Positions 16,323 through 25,310 of a stretch of DNA of 64,000 bases are shown piece after piece. Source of the DNA: Candidatus Methylomirabilis sp. (GTDB lineage: Bacteria; Muiribacteriota; Ozemobacteria; Ozemobacterales; Ozemobacteraceae); the NCBI GenBank assembly GCA_020722725.1, contig DYKG01000014.1, forward strand, positions 1 through 64,000. Reading direction: 5' to 3'. The notes beneath the pieces are model-generated. The model was given only the letters and a program-made list of their open reading frames with translations, did no database searches and had not been told where the DNA came from. Positions within the stretch are counted from its first letter, which is position 1. The number at the start of each line of letters is the position of its first letter. The position numbers were made by a program, and so were the translations under genes.

Positions 16323-16874
16323 TTATTTTAATTTGAAAAAAGTTAAAACCGTGTCGCCGAAAACTCGCTCGTCAACCTGGACAAGAGACGGTCTTGAGGC
16401 CAGGCCTATTTCGTCTTTTTTTTGCCGTTCAATAATGAAAAGGGTTTGAGAGTTGAACATCGGACATTCAGGAATAAAGGCAAGCAAAGGTTCGAGTAGC
16501 CCTTTGAGATAGGGCGGGTCAATGAAAACAACGTTGAAAGGTTCGGCAAACTGCCTGGTTTTGAGAAATTTCAGACAATCCATGGTAAAAACTTCACCAA
16601 ATTCAGCCAGTCTGGTTATTTCAAGATTTTCCTGGATGGTTCTGGTGCATTCTCTTGATGCGTCAACAAATGCGGCGTAACTGCCGCCACGGCTCAAAGC
16701 TTCGATGCCAAGATTTCCTGAGCCGGCAAACAGGTCAAGAAAACGTGCCTGGTAAACCAGAGGTGCAATAATATTGAAGGTCGAACCCTTAACTTTGTCC
16801 ATGGCCGGGCGTGTATTACCCCCACCGGGCATTTTCAGCTTTCGTCCTTTTGCCGAGCCGGTAATGATTCTCAT
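16323..16874 (-). CDS. rsmD: 16S rRNA (guanine966-N2)-methyltransferase RsmD
   Basis: The 183-residue protein has the RsmD order of motifs: MRIITGSAKGRKL at the start, RPAMDKVKGSTFNII, the SAM-binding FLDLFAGSGNLGIEALSRG and the catalytic NVVFIDPPY. RsmD methylates G966 of 16S rRNA in the cytoplasm during small-subunit assembly. Length is normal for the family. It follows recG with a two-base gap and is the last gene of the minus-strand run that starts with the HEAT-TPR gene, ending at the 16282-16310 terminator. Confidence 0.93.
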   Translation of the reverse strand: MRIITGSAKGRKLKMPGGGNTRPAMDKVKGSTFNIIAPLVYQARFLDLFAGSGNLGIEALSRGGSYAAFVDASRECTRTIQENLEITRLAEFGEVFTMDCLKFLKTRQFAEPFNVVFIDPPYLKGLLEPLLAFIPECPMFNSQTLFIIERQKKDEIGLASRPSLVQVDERVFGDTVLTFFKLK

Positions 16875-16876
16875 AT

Positions 16877-18955
16877 TTATCCGCCTTCCATGAATGTTTT
16901 GTAGCTGTCGCCAAAGCTGGCTTCCATCTGACGCATGAACCAGTCGCGAGTAAGTTGAGTTTCAATGGTGAGAATTTCAAACGCCCGTTTTCTGGCGTTT
17001 TCAATCATTTTCTGGCTGATCCGGTGTGAAAAGCAAGGGTGAGACAGGCCGCTCTGCCTTGTTCCAACCAGATCTCCCGGGCCCCTGATTTTCAAGTCTT
17101 CCATTGAGAGATAAAACCCATCATTGCTTGCTACCATCAGATTCAGCCGTTCTGATTCGGTTTTCTGATGTGAAACCAGAATACAGGTAGAGGCTTTTGT
17201 GCTTCTTCCGACGCGTCCACGCAGTTGATGTAACTGTGAAAGGCCAAATCGATCAGCGTTTTCAATGATCATCAGCGTGGCATCGGCATGGTCAATCCCG
17301 ACCTCAATAACTGTCGTTGCAACCAGAATGTCTATTTGCCCAGCTTTAAAACGATTCATGATGAGCTCTTTTTCGTCCCATGATTGTTGGCCGGTCAGGC
17401 AGGCAATTTCTGCTTCGGGCAGCAGGTCAGACAACTCGCCTGCCGCTTCTTCAACCGATTTCCAGTCGATCTTTTCTGAGACTTCAATAAGGGGACAGAC
17501 GAGATAAACCTTGTTATCGGCGGCCAGGGTCTGCCTGATTTCTGGAAGAGCATCGTGAAGGCGATCGGCCAGAACCGTCTTGACCGGGGATCGTCCTGGC
17601 GGAAGTTCATCGATAATACTTGTATCCATATCGCCAAAAATGGTCAATGAAAGAGTTCGCGGTATTGGGGTGGCGGAAAGCAAAAGCTGGTGTGGGTTGT
17701 CGCCTTTGCGAAAGAGGCGTCGTCGGTGATCAACCCCAAATCTCTGCTGTTCATCAATTATGCAAAGGGCAAGGTGACTGAAGCCGATGTTTTCCTGAAA
17801 AAGAGCGTGAGTGCCAAAAACAAAGGCGAATTTCCCTGCAGCCAGGCTGGTTTCTATGGTCTTTCGCTCAGCTTTTTTCTGACTGCCGGTAAGAATGGCG
17901 GCCTGATTTGCCTGGTCAGGAAAAAAGCGCTGGAAACTGATTAAATGCTGGCGGGCAAGAACTTCGGTCGGAGCCATAAAAGCAATCTGGGCACTGGGAA
18001 CCAGGCGTCGAAGTTCGAGCATGGCCAGAAAAGCGACCAGGGTCTTGCCGCAGCCAACATCACCCTGAACTAGCCTGTTCATTGGAGGTTTGCCCGATTC
18101 TGGTTTCATGTCATTGACTATTTCATTTAAAACTTTTTTTTGAGAATTGGTGAGTTCGAAAGGAAGCTTTTCAGATGTCAGATAATCTGGTGCAATTTTT
18201 TGATCTGGAATAGTTAGAAAACCTGTAATTGCTTCGCGTCTTTTTAAAACGCCCATTTGAAAAAGAAGCTGGTCGAAAAAGGCGAGGGTGAACCCGGCCT
18301 GACTTGCCTGTTCTTCACTGACCGGCTGATGAACTTTTACCAGTGCCTCGGCAATTGCCTTGAATGGGGAGCTTGCAGAGAACTCGGGGAACGATTTATG
18401 CCAGTTGATTTTTCCGATTATTTCACCAATCAGCTTGCGCAGAACCAGCGGTGAAACCCGTGCGTCGGAAAGGGCCTGTCGAGCTGGATATACCGGGGTA
18501 AGCCCGGAAGTTGAAGCTTTTTCGTTGTACACCGGCTCGATTTCAGGATTACTTAAAAGGGGCTTTCCGCCTTTTGCCACCACCGGGCCGAAAAGCCAAT
18601 ATTCGTATCCTTCTTTAAGCTGCCGGGTGAGATAAGTCTTGTTGAACCATCGCGCGGTGATCTGGGAGCTTTGATCGGCGAACTCAGCGCTGATAATGGT
18701 CAGGCCTTTTCTGGCATGAAAAGATTTACAGCTGAGAAGTTTCGCTTTGAAAAGACCCTGAGCAGACCCGTCTGGTTTTGCCTGAGCAAAAAATACCACT
18801 TTCGAGCGGTTCTGATAGCGAGCCGGCGCAATTCTGAGAAGATCAAGAACCGTCGAAATGCCGGCATGTCGAAGTGCTGCGGATTTTTTGGGCCCGATTC
18901 CCGGAAGGTCGGCTGCTGGGGTGTCAAGCGTGATTTCTGAGCCGGGTTTTGGCAC
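16877..18955 (-). CDS. recG: ATP-dependent DNA helicase RecG
   Basis: This 692-residue protein has the RecG layout: an N-terminal wedge/OB region (DLPGIGPKKSAALRHAGIST at the start), then the helicase core with Walker A LVQGDVGCGKTLVAF, the DEQQRFGV motif, SATPIPRTLSL, and VATTVIEVGIDHADATLMII in the second lobe, ending in the RecG-type region after ENADRFGLSQLHQLRGRVGR. RecG remodels stalled forks and Holliday junctions. The family's usual DEQHRFGV is DEQQRFGV here, a mild variation. It sits nine bases after the DUF4177-like gene and two bases before rsmD, a common recG-rsmD pairing. Confidence 0.95.
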   Translation of the reverse strand: MPKPGSEITLDTPAADLPGIGPKKSAALRHAGISTVLDLLRIAPARYQNRSKVVFFAQAKPDGSAQGLFKAKLLSCKSFHARKGLTIISAEFADQSSQITARWFNKTYLTRQLKEGYEYWLFGPVVAKGGKPLLSNPEIEPVYNEKASTSGLTPVYPARQALSDARVSPLVLRKLIGEIIGKINWHKSFPEFSASSPFKAIAEALVKVHQPVSEEQASQAGFTLAFFDQLLFQMGVLKRREAITGFLTIPDQKIAPDYLTSEKLPFELTNSQKKVLNEIVNDMKPESGKPPMNRLVQGDVGCGKTLVAFLAMLELRRLVPSAQIAFMAPTEVLARQHLISFQRFFPDQANQAAILTGSQKKAERKTIETSLAAGKFAFVFGTHALFQENIGFSHLALCIIDEQQRFGVDHRRRLFRKGDNPHQLLLSATPIPRTLSLTIFGDMDTSIIDELPPGRSPVKTVLADRLHDALPEIRQTLAADNKVYLVCPLIEVSEKIDWKSVEEAAGELSDLLPEAEIACLTGQQSWDEKELIMNRFKAGQIDILVATTVIEVGIDHADATLMIIENADRFGLSQLHQLRGRVGRSTKASTCILVSHQKTESERLNLMVASNDGFYLSMEDLKIRGPGDLVGTRQSGLSHPCFSHRISQKMIENARKRAFEILTIETQLTRDWFMRQMEASFGDSYKTFMEGG

Positions 18956-18964
18956 TTTTTCGGA

Positions 18965-19150
18965 TCAGTCCTTATAAAAATAGAGTTGCTTCATGATCAT
19001 GAATTCATCATTCATGTAGCAGAGGTCCCAACCATTGCGGCCGGCCTCGTCGAGGAGACTGCCGAGTTTTTCAATGAAATCCGGGCCTTTAAGTGATTTA
19101 AGATCGAGAGTTTTATAATTCCAGCGTTGCGGCGATTTTTCAAGACTCAC
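18965..19150 (-). CDS. DUF4177-like small protein
   Basis: The 61-residue protein shows the pattern of DUF4177: a first strand WNYKTLDLKSL, a helix containing FIEKLGSLLDEAGRNGWDLC, and a final strand MIMKQLYFYK. Such proteins are cytoplasmic, form a small alpha/beta unit, and have no known function. The start overlaps the end of the HEAT-TPR gene by 11 bases and recG follows nine bases later, so it is an internal operon member. Confidence 0.7.
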   Translation of the reverse strand: MSLEKSPQRWNYKTLDLKSLKGPDFIEKLGSLLDEAGRNGWDLCYMNDEFMIMKQLYFYKD

Positions 19151-21554
19151 GCGGTTTCTCCTGGTTTGGTATCTGTTCGCTCATGACCGAGTTAAGATAA
19201 AGGTAGCTCTTGAGAAGCTGCCGAGTAGCCAAATCTGGCTGAGGTGACTGGGCGCAGGCTCTCAGAGTTAAATCCATGGCGCTGAAAGCTCTTGCTGAAT
19301 CTCCGGTAAGCTTAAAGCAATAGGCCAACAGCAGATTTGATTCAACATCGACCGGCGAAAGCTCGACGGCGGTCTGCAGAACTTCAATGGCTTTTTCATA
19401 ATGGCGCAATTGAATGTGCTGTGAAGCGAGTTTCTGGTAAATAACCGGATTGCGCGGTGAGAGCGAAGCGGCTTTGCTAAGCAGCTTAATGCTCTCTCCG
19501 CTTTTTCCGGCAATCTGGTAGATCTGTGCGAGAATCATGTAAGCGCCTAGAATCTTCGGGTAGAGTTGCAGGGCTTTAACCAGGTGGTCAACCGCTTCTT
19601 CATACTTTCTGAGATAAAAATATATGGTGCCGAGATTGTAATGAGCCTTGACCAGGTTGGGGTTGCTCAACAGCGCTGATTTGTAGAATCCGACGGCATC
19701 GGAATAATTTTTCTGCATGAAAAACAGGTTGGCTAGCCCGAGAATTGCCTTGAGGTGGTCAGGCTTCTGAGAAATGATTTTTCGCAGAATCTGTTCAGCC
19801 ATGCCAAAATTTCTAGCGTTGATGAAGTTGTTGGCCATGTCGATTTCTTCCGAAAAACTGTTGTCTGGGATCAATGACGTGGGGTCTGGTGCCGGTTCTG
19901 AAACTTGTGGCGCTTTTTTGCCGTGAGATTCTATTTGATCTGCAATTACAGGTTCCGCAACCAGAGTTTTTGGTTCGGGCAGATCTTTCACTAACACTGG
20001 CGGTTCTTCCAGTTTCGGCAACACCTCGGCTTTATTTGCAACTGGCTTGCCGGAGCCGCTGCCGATAAGTTCGGCAATTTTTTCGGGATTGTTGACCAAC
20101 TCTGCGATCATGCTGTTAACCCGGTCATGAAGTTTCTCGCTTTTACTCGTTTCACTGCCGATCTCGCCGAGAACAAATGTGGCAGACTGATTCTGCCTTG
20201 GGTCATTGCTTCTGAACAGATTGTCGAGATCATTGAGAACTTCGTAGTTGCCCCAAACCCAGAGAGTTCTTATTGCAGTGCTTTTCACGCGATTATCTTC
20301 ATGCTCAAGAAGGGCGCTCAGGGTTTGAATCAGATCGTCGTCGGGTTTGCCCGCGAGTCTGGCCAAAGCATCGATGGCATTAGAAACAACCCGCGGGTCT
20401 TCGCTTTCAAGAAAACGTGAAATTGTCGAAACCAGTCCTTTTGATCCGATCTGGCCAAGGCATGAGATTATGGTGGCCTGAACGATGAAATTCTCTTCGG
20501 TAACCAGCTTATTAAGAAGTAATTCAACCGCTTTTTCCGGGGCACATCTGGAAATGGCAAGCGTGGCCTCTACCCTGACATCGAAATTTGGGTCATCGAG
20601 CATGGGTTTCAAATGATTAAAAGCATCTTTTAATTGAATTTTGCGCAGGGCATTCGCCGCATTTCTGCGAACATCAGGCTCTTCATCTTTCAGGCAGCGT
20701 GCCAGTTCCCTGATGAAGCGGGCGTCCTTTATCTCACCGATCGCATAGGCGGCTGAAGCTCGGTACCATTTGTCCTTATGTTCGAGCATCTGTCTGAGGG
20801 TCTCAGAGACGTCATAGTCGCCGTATTTCCAGATTGCTTTGGCAACGTTGGCACGCACCCGGTTGCTGGGATCTTCAAGGTATGGCTGAATAATTCCTAC
20901 TATCGAGCCAGACTTGATGCTTTCAATGGCTTCGATGGCGTTGGCTCTTACCCGTGGGTCTTCATCGCGCAGAGCGCTTTGAAAGACCGGCATCAGTTTA
21001 TCTGAAGACATCATGCCAAGCGACATAATGATGGAAGCGCGTATGCGCGGGCTTTTTTCCTGGGCAAGAAGCTTTTTCAGCAGCGAGATGGCCTGCCAGT
21101 TCATGATGCGGCCCAGGGCAAGAATAGCTGAAATGATCGCTTCTTCTTCAAAAAAAATCTGATGGGAAACTTCGTCGCCAATTGCCGGCATGGATGGGGA
21201 AAGCCCGGATTCGATGTAGCTGTTGAGGGCTTCAAGAAGAATGTCGAGGGCTTCGGGGTTCTGCATCATGCCCAGAGCCTGGGCTGCATTGAACCTTACT
21301 TCCTGTTGCGAATCATTCAGGGCATGTATCAGAAGCTGAACTGCTTTCGAGCTTTCGATGTTGCCAAGCGCAAGGGCCATGAAATCCTGTATGTTGTCGC
21401 TTTCATAGGTTTGCAGAAGAAAATCGGTGGCACATTGTCCTTTGAATTTTGAAAGAGCTATGGCTGATTCACGGCGCTGTTCATATGCACCCGTCAGGAA
21501 ATTGTTGATCAACCTTGCAACCAGCGGTCGCAAACTAGAGATTATCGCATCCAT
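19140..21554 (-). CDS. HEAT-repeat plus TPR fusion protein
   Basis: The 804-residue protein has two repeat blocks. Residues about 25-470 are HEAT/PBS-lyase-type repeats of roughly 31 residues (AVQLLIHALNDSQQEVRFNA, FIRELARCLKDEEPDVRRNA and many more). After a Pro/Glu-rich linker (about 490-560), residues about 570-790 are TPR units (HLKAILGLANLFFMQKNYSD, NLVKAHYNLGTIYFYLRKYE). No signal peptide, membrane segment or enzyme motif is seen, so this is a cytoplasmic scaffold. It is led by GAGGG five bases before the ATG and a fair promoter. A second protein of the same architecture lies in the PilT operon (25307-27445). Its link to DNA repair genes downstream may be only transcriptional. Confidence 0.85.
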   Translation of the reverse strand: MDAIISSLRPLVARLINNFLTGAYEQRRESAIALSKFKGQCATDFLLQTYESDNIQDFMALALGNIESSKAVQLLIHALNDSQQEVRFNAAQALGMMQNPEALDILLEALNSYIESGLSPSMPAIGDEVSHQIFFEEEAIISAILALGRIMNWQAISLLKKLLAQEKSPRIRASIIMSLGMMSSDKLMPVFQSALRDEDPRVRANAIEAIESIKSGSIVGIIQPYLEDPSNRVRANVAKAIWKYGDYDVSETLRQMLEHKDKWYRASAAYAIGEIKDARFIRELARCLKDEEPDVRRNAANALRKIQLKDAFNHLKPMLDDPNFDVRVEATLAISRCAPEKAVELLLNKLVTEENFIVQATIISCLGQIGSKGLVSTISRFLESEDPRVVSNAIDALARLAGKPDDDLIQTLSALLEHEDNRVKSTAIRTLWVWGNYEVLNDLDNLFRSNDPRQNQSATFVLGEIGSETSKSEKLHDRVNSMIAELVNNPEKIAELIGSGSGKPVANKAEVLPKLEEPPVLVKDLPEPKTLVAEPVIADQIESHGKKAPQVSEPAPDPTSLIPDNSFSEEIDMANNFINARNFGMAEQILRKIISQKPDHLKAILGLANLFFMQKNYSDAVGFYKSALLSNPNLVKAHYNLGTIYFYLRKYEEAVDHLVKALQLYPKILGAYMILAQIYQIAGKSGESIKLLSKAASLSPRNPVIYQKLASQHIQLRHYEKAIEVLQTAVELSPVDVESNLLLAYCFKLTGDSARAFSAMDLTLRACAQSPQPDLATRQLLKSYLYLNSVMSEQIPNQEKPRES

Positions 21555-21583
21555 TTTTTCCCTCAGATTTCAGTGGCGGTTAA

Positions 21584-21612
21584 ACATTAAGATGTTACCA
21601 GAATCAGGGCAA
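21584..21612 (-). promoter_or_regulatory. Promoter of the HEAT-TPR/recG/rsmD operon
   Basis: On the minus strand TTGCCC (21612-21607), a 17-base spacer and TAATGT (21589-21584) lie upstream of the start at 21554. GAGGG at 21564-21560 provides the ribosome binding site, so the short leader is conventional. Confidence 0.5.
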
Positions 21613-21940
21613 GATTTGAATACTGTACATTTGAATTGTTGTTGAAAACTGACTGCAATGGAGGTTCGCATGCAGCTTTTGTTGTAATGATATTGAATTT
21701 TGAGGATCATCTCATGCAAAAAAATTATGCCGATGGGAAAATGCCCACAGCTGGGATTCAAAAGCCCTGCCTTTCCGGGATTATTATATCGGCGGATTAC
21801 ATTCGTTCAACGCTAACGGCAATGATTTCAGTGAAATTTCAAAGGAGGGTACTTCGATAGACCGATGCCTTGAGATAAACGCAAGGGTAGTGCCGGTAGA
21901 TACTGAGTTTTATCTTTAAAAATATGTTTGAAAAATTATT
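21613..21940 (+). other. Gene-poor gap with a possible remnant reading frame
   Basis: No supported gene lies in this stretch. The plus frame 21704-21919 stays open for 71 codons without an ATG and reads in a protein-like way, including HSWDSKALPFRDYYIGGL and FSEISKEGTSIDRCLEINAR before a TAA. The SEISKEGTSI segment loosely recalls the (D/N)xSxxG motif of PilZ domains, but the partner RxxxR motif is missing. It could be a decayed gene or a chance frame; I see no tRNA, repeat or convincing riboswitch here. Confidence 0.2.
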
Positions 21941-22471
21941 TTAATAGACCACCAGGCCGATTAATCCGCAGGCAAGAATAACCATGACCGGGTGAAGCTT
22001 GCCTTCAGATGCTACCAGAGCCAAAAAAGCCATCAATGCGAGCAGCAGGTCAAAAAAACCGGTTATCGCAACCGAACCATATGACCAGGTGGCAAAAATA
22101 ATCAGGCTGAGAACGCCAATTTGAAAACCAGCCTGTATTCTTTTTACATGCAGATTGTGGCAGATTCGGTCAACAAATGGTGCGACGAGCGCCATCAGGC
22201 ATACGGAAGGAAGAACTACTGCCAGAGTGGAAACCAGAGAACCGCTGAAACCGCTGATGCGGTAGCCGACGAAAGTGGCGGCGTTGATTGCGATTGGCCC
22301 GGGAGTCATCTGGGCAATGGCCAGCAGAGAAGCAAGCTCTTTGAAGGTCAGCCAGGCTTGAACTGTAACAATTTCATGCTGTATTAGTGGTATGGTGACT
22401 AAACCGCCGCCATATGCACCAAGACCAACGACCACGAAGCTTTTTATCAATTGCAGGTGGCTGCTGATCAT
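21941..22471 (-). CDS. chrA: Chromate transporter ChrA, half-size protein (second of pair)
   Basis: The 176-residue integral membrane protein is a single CHR domain. The start at 22471 is chosen because it overlaps the previous stop (ATGA), and because the upstream extension to 22606 lies inside the neighbouring gene. Signature elements are GLGAYGGGLVTIPLIQHEIV near the N terminus and IAQMTPGPIAINAATFVGYR, followed by about five hydrophobic segments. Short-chain ChrA proteins work as pairs with opposite membrane topology and export chromate, possibly in exchange for other anions. Its partner is the gene directly upstream. Confidence 0.88.
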   Translation of the reverse strand: MISSHLQLIKSFVVVGLGAYGGGLVTIPLIQHEIVTVQAWLTFKELASLLAIAQMTPGPIAINAATFVGYRISGFSGSLVSTLAVVLPSVCLMALVAPFVDRICHNLHVKRIQAGFQIGVLSLIIFATWSYGSVAITGFFDLLLALMAFLALVASEGKLHPVMVILACGLIGLVVY

Positions 22472-23073
22472 TCGTTTGTCTCTTTTTGATTCGAAGCTTT
22501 CAAATCTCGGGCAGTAAAAAGCAGATAGCCCAGAAAGCCTGAGCTGATTACGGTCCAGACCGGGTGAAGATGAACGAAGCCGACAAGAAAAATGCCGAAC
22601 AGGCAAAGCAGACCACTGGCAATATTGTGCAGATTACGCCGGGCAAATATCAGCCCTGAAAAAGCGATCTGACCGGCAACCGCAACGGCGCATCCGTGAA
22701 GAAATGCTTCAATCTTCGGGTAACTGAAATAAGGCATCGCAAACGTGGCGATCAAAAGAATAATGATAAAAGAGGGCAGAACGGTACCGGTAATTGCCAT
22801 GAAGGCACCAACCGGGCCTCGCAGCTTTCTTCCCTGCATGTAGGCGATATTTACGGCAATAGCTCCGGGAACCAGGGTGGCGGTAGAAATTTCGTTGAGA
22901 AAATCTTCGTCTTTAACCCAATTGCGTTTGAGAACCAGTTCGTGTCGCACCACCGTTGCCATTGCCAGGCCGCCGCCGAGGGTAAACAGCCCTATACGAA
23001 AGAAGGTGGCAAAGATTTTACGGCTGGAAACATCATGTGTGGATGTGGTAGCTGTCTGATATGAAGCTGACAC
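22468..23073 (-). CDS. chrA: Chromate transporter ChrA, half-size protein (first of pair)
   Basis: This 201-residue membrane protein is the other CHR domain: FFRIGLFTLGGGLAMATVVR and EISTATLVPGAIAVNIAYMQ are the family motifs. The start is GTG at 23073, with AAGGA six bases upstream. The ends overlap (ATGA) with the second half-size gene. The paired short ChrA arrangement is the known two-gene form of the chromate ion transporter family; physiological substrates other than chromate are possible. It is divergent from the PilT operon across about 110 bases. Confidence 0.88.
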   Translation of the reverse strand: MSASYQTATTSTHDVSSRKIFATFFRIGLFTLGGGLAMATVVRHELVLKRNWVKDEDFLNEISTATLVPGAIAVNIAYMQGRKLRGPVGAFMAITGTVLPSFIIILLIATFAMPYFSYPKIEAFLHGCAVAVAGQIAFSGLIFARRNLHNIASGLLCLFGIFLVGFVHLHPVWTVISSGFLGYLLFTARDLKASNQKETNE

Positions 23074-23151
23074 GGAAGATCCTTTGAGACTGAAAATGTT
23101 GTTACATGCTAACAGATTGAAGCAAAAAAATAAAGTATGAGTTTATCAAGA

Positions 23152-23180
23152 TTGTCGCAGTGCAAGAGTTTATGTATAAT
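23152..23180 (+). promoter_or_regulatory. Sigma-70 promoter of the PilT operon, leaderless type
   Basis: TTGTCG (23152-23157), a 17-base spacer and a consensus TATAAT (23175-23180) are followed by only seven bases before the ATG at 23188. No ribosome binding site is present. This supports 23188, not the in-frame ATG at 23137, as the start of the first pilT gene. Confidence 0.7.
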
Positions 23181-23187
23181 TCAGTTT

Positions 23188-24261
23188 ATGTCAGATGAGA
23201 GAAGTCTATATAAGCTGTTAAAACTTACCTTTGATGAAAAGGGATCGGATCTGCACCTGAAGGTGGGGAAGGCACCTGCAATTAGAGTAGATGGGGTAAT
23301 TCGCCATCTTGACGGATTCCGTTTCAACAAAAATGATTTTCAAAAAATCATTGAAATGATGCTTACCTCTGAGCAGGAAAAGCACTTCAAGCAGAAACAC
23401 GAACTCGATTTTGCCTACACCCTTGAGGGCGTCTGCCGCTTCAGGGTTAACCTTTACATGGATCTTAACGGTGCGGGAGCGGTATTCAGGGTAATTCCAT
23501 ACCGGGTCATGAGTTTTGATGAAATCGGTCTGCCATTGGCGGCAAGAAAGCTGATCGAGCAGCCCAACGGGCTGATTCTGATTACCGGCCCCACCGGGGC
23601 AGGCAAAACTTCGACGATGGCCAGTTATCTCAATTATGTGAATGCCAACGCGCGTCGCCATGTGGTGACCATTGAAGATCCGATCGAGTATCAGTTTGAT
23701 GATAACCAGAGTTTTTTCAATCAACGCCAGGTCGGGGTTGATTGCCTGGGTTTCTATGAAGGGCTGCTGACGGTTTTGCGACAAGACCCGGATATAGTCG
23801 TGGTTGGCGAAATGCGCGAGCCCGAGACTATCGCACTGACTTTGAATGCTGCCGAGACCGGTAAGCTGGTTCTGGCAACACTGCATACCAGTTCTGCGGT
23901 TTCGACGGCTGAGCGCATCGTCAATGTTTTTCCCGAGTCACGTCATCACCAGATTCTTTTGCAGCTTTCAATGGTGCTGCGCGGGGTTGTTTCACAAACC
24001 CTGATTCAGAAAGTTGATGGTGGGCGAATAGCGGCGTTCGAAGTGCTGATAAATACTTCGGCAGTGCGTTCGTTGATAGCCGATGGCAAGATTCACATGT
24101 TGCCCTCATATCTTGAAACCGGCGCCGAATTCGGCATGACGACAATGGAAATGTCGCTGGCTCAGCTGGTTAAAGACCGGGTCATCAAAAGGGAAGATGC
24201 GTTAACCGCAGCTCCCAATCCAGCAGTGCTCAAGAAAATTCTTCTTGAGCCGCCGATGTGA
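23188..24261 (+). CDS. pilT: PilT-family retraction ATPase, intact (PilT 1)
   Basis: The 357-residue cytoplasmic ATPase has every PilT motif: GSDLHLKVGKAPAIRVDG in the N-terminal PAS-like domain, Walker A GPTGAGKT at residues about 134-141, the Asp box TIEDPIEY, Walker B with the catalytic glutamate VVVGEMREPETI, and the His box LATLHTSSA. PilT hexamers pull type IV pilins back into the membrane. An upstream ATG at 23137 would put the promoter inside the gene and adds residues not seen in the family, so 23188 is used. It heads an operon of four PilT relatives, a HEAT-TPR protein and two pseudopilins. No PilB, PilC, PilQ or major pilin is in the window. Confidence 0.93.
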   Translation: MSDERSLYKLLKLTFDEKGSDLHLKVGKAPAIRVDGVIRHLDGFRFNKNDFQKIIEMMLTSEQEKHFKQKHELDFAYTLEGVCRFRVNLYMDLNGAGAVFRVIPYRVMSFDEIGLPLAARKLIEQPNGLILITGPTGAGKTSTMASYLNYVNANARRHVVTIEDPIEYQFDDNQSFFNQRQVGVDCLGFYEGLLTVLRQDPDIVVVGEMREPETIALTLNAAETGKLVLATLHTSSAVSTAERIVNVFPESRHHQILLQLSMVLRGVVSQTLIQKVDGGRIAAFEVLINTSAVRSLIADGKIHMLPSYLETGAEFGMTTMEMSLAQLVKDRVIKREDALTAAPNPAVLKKILLEPPM

Positions 24262-24272
24262 GGTTTGCTGCC

Positions 24273-25310
24273 ATGTTAAGAATTCATAAATATTTTGATA
24301 TCGCCATAGAACGTCAGGCATCAGATCTTCATCTTAAGGCGGGAAGCCCGCCGATGATCAGGGTTGGTGGCCGTATAATCGTTATGCCTGAAGAGCCACT
24401 GGCTTTTCAGGAAATGCCGAATCTTTTTCTGCCGTTGATGGATGTTAAGTCGCAGGGCGATCTGCGCTCTACCCATGAAACCAATTTCATGGCGCGCTAT
24501 AAAAACAACTGGCGCATCAGGGTCTGTATATTTCGGCAGCGTGGCTGTCTGAGCGGGGCTTTCAGGTTTATTCCGACCAATGCTCCGTCAATTGACAGTT
24601 TGAATTTGCCGGTGCTGCTCAAAGAAATCGCAACCAGGCCGCGCGGCCTTTTCCTGGTAACCGGGCCGGCAAACTCTGGTAAAACCCATACGCTGGCGGC
24701 AATTGTTAATGAAATCAATCGACTCACCGCAAAACATATTATTACCATCGAAGATCCGATCGAATTCGTTCATCGCCCGCGCAAATCGGTGTTTACTCAG
24801 CGTGAAATCGGCATTACCGCCAATGATTATCACAGTGCGCTGATGAACGCGTTGCGCGAAGACCCTGATATTATTCTGGTAGGCGAAATGCGTGATACCG
24901 ATACGATAGAAATGGTTCTGACTGCAGCTGAAACGGGCCATCTGGTTTTGTCGACGCTGCATACGGTAGGTGCAGTGCAGACAATTGACCGAATCATCAA
25001 CGTATTTCCAGGTCATCGCCATGATGAAATCAGAACCCAGCTTTCAATGTCGCTGATCGGACTGATTTCACAGATACTGTTACCAAGCATCCATAAAAAA
25101 GAAAGGGTCATGGCTTACGAGCTGATGATCATCAATTCGGCCATGCGCAATCTGATTCGTGAAAAGAAAACCAACCAGCTGAAATCGGCGCTGATGCTTG
25201 CCCGAAAAGATGGATGTAAAACCCTGCGCGATTCGCTTTCAGAAGTTTTAAAAGATGAAAGAGTTGACGGAAAACTGGTAAGCAACCTGTTGAAGGAGAT
25301 TGTTGAATGA
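24273..25310 (+). CDS. PilT-family ATPase, second copy (PilT 2)
   Basis: The 345-residue protein keeps the catalytic set: Walker A GPANSGKT near residues 131-138, Asp box TIEDPIEFV, Walker B with glutamate ILVGEMRDTDTI, and His box LSTLHTVGA. The N-terminal domain starts ASDLHLKAGSPPMIRVGG. The ATG at 24273 is preferred over a GTG at 24258 because GAGGT lies at 24260-24264, eight bases before it. It diverges clearly from the first copy, so this is an old duplication comparable to PilT/PilU pairs. Coupled with the gene downstream by an ATGA overlap. Confidence 0.92.
   Translation: MLRIHKYFDIAIERQASDLHLKAGSPPMIRVGGRIIVMPEEPLAFQEMPNLFLPLMDVKSQGDLRSTHETNFMARYKNNWRIRVCIFRQRGCLSGAFRFIPTNAPSIDSLNLPVLLKEIATRPRGLFLVTGPANSGKTHTLAAIVNEINRLTAKHIITIEDPIEFVHRPRKSVFTQREIGITANDYHSALMNALREDPDIILVGEMRDTDTIEMVLTAAETGHLVLSTLHTVGAVQTIDRIINVFPGHRHDEIRTQLSMSLIGLISQILLPSIHKKERVMAYELMIINSAMRNLIREKKTNQLKSALMLARKDGCKTLRDSLSEVLKDERVDGKLVSNLLKEIVE

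Noticed and set aside
21613-21940. Cyclic-di-GMP riboswitch
   Set aside because: Considered because of the PilT operon nearby, but the conserved GEMM core sequence is not present.
22472-22606. N-terminal extension of the second chrA half
   Set aside because: The extension overlaps the first chrA half out of frame; ATG 22471 makes the ATGA overlap and a normal CHR domain start.
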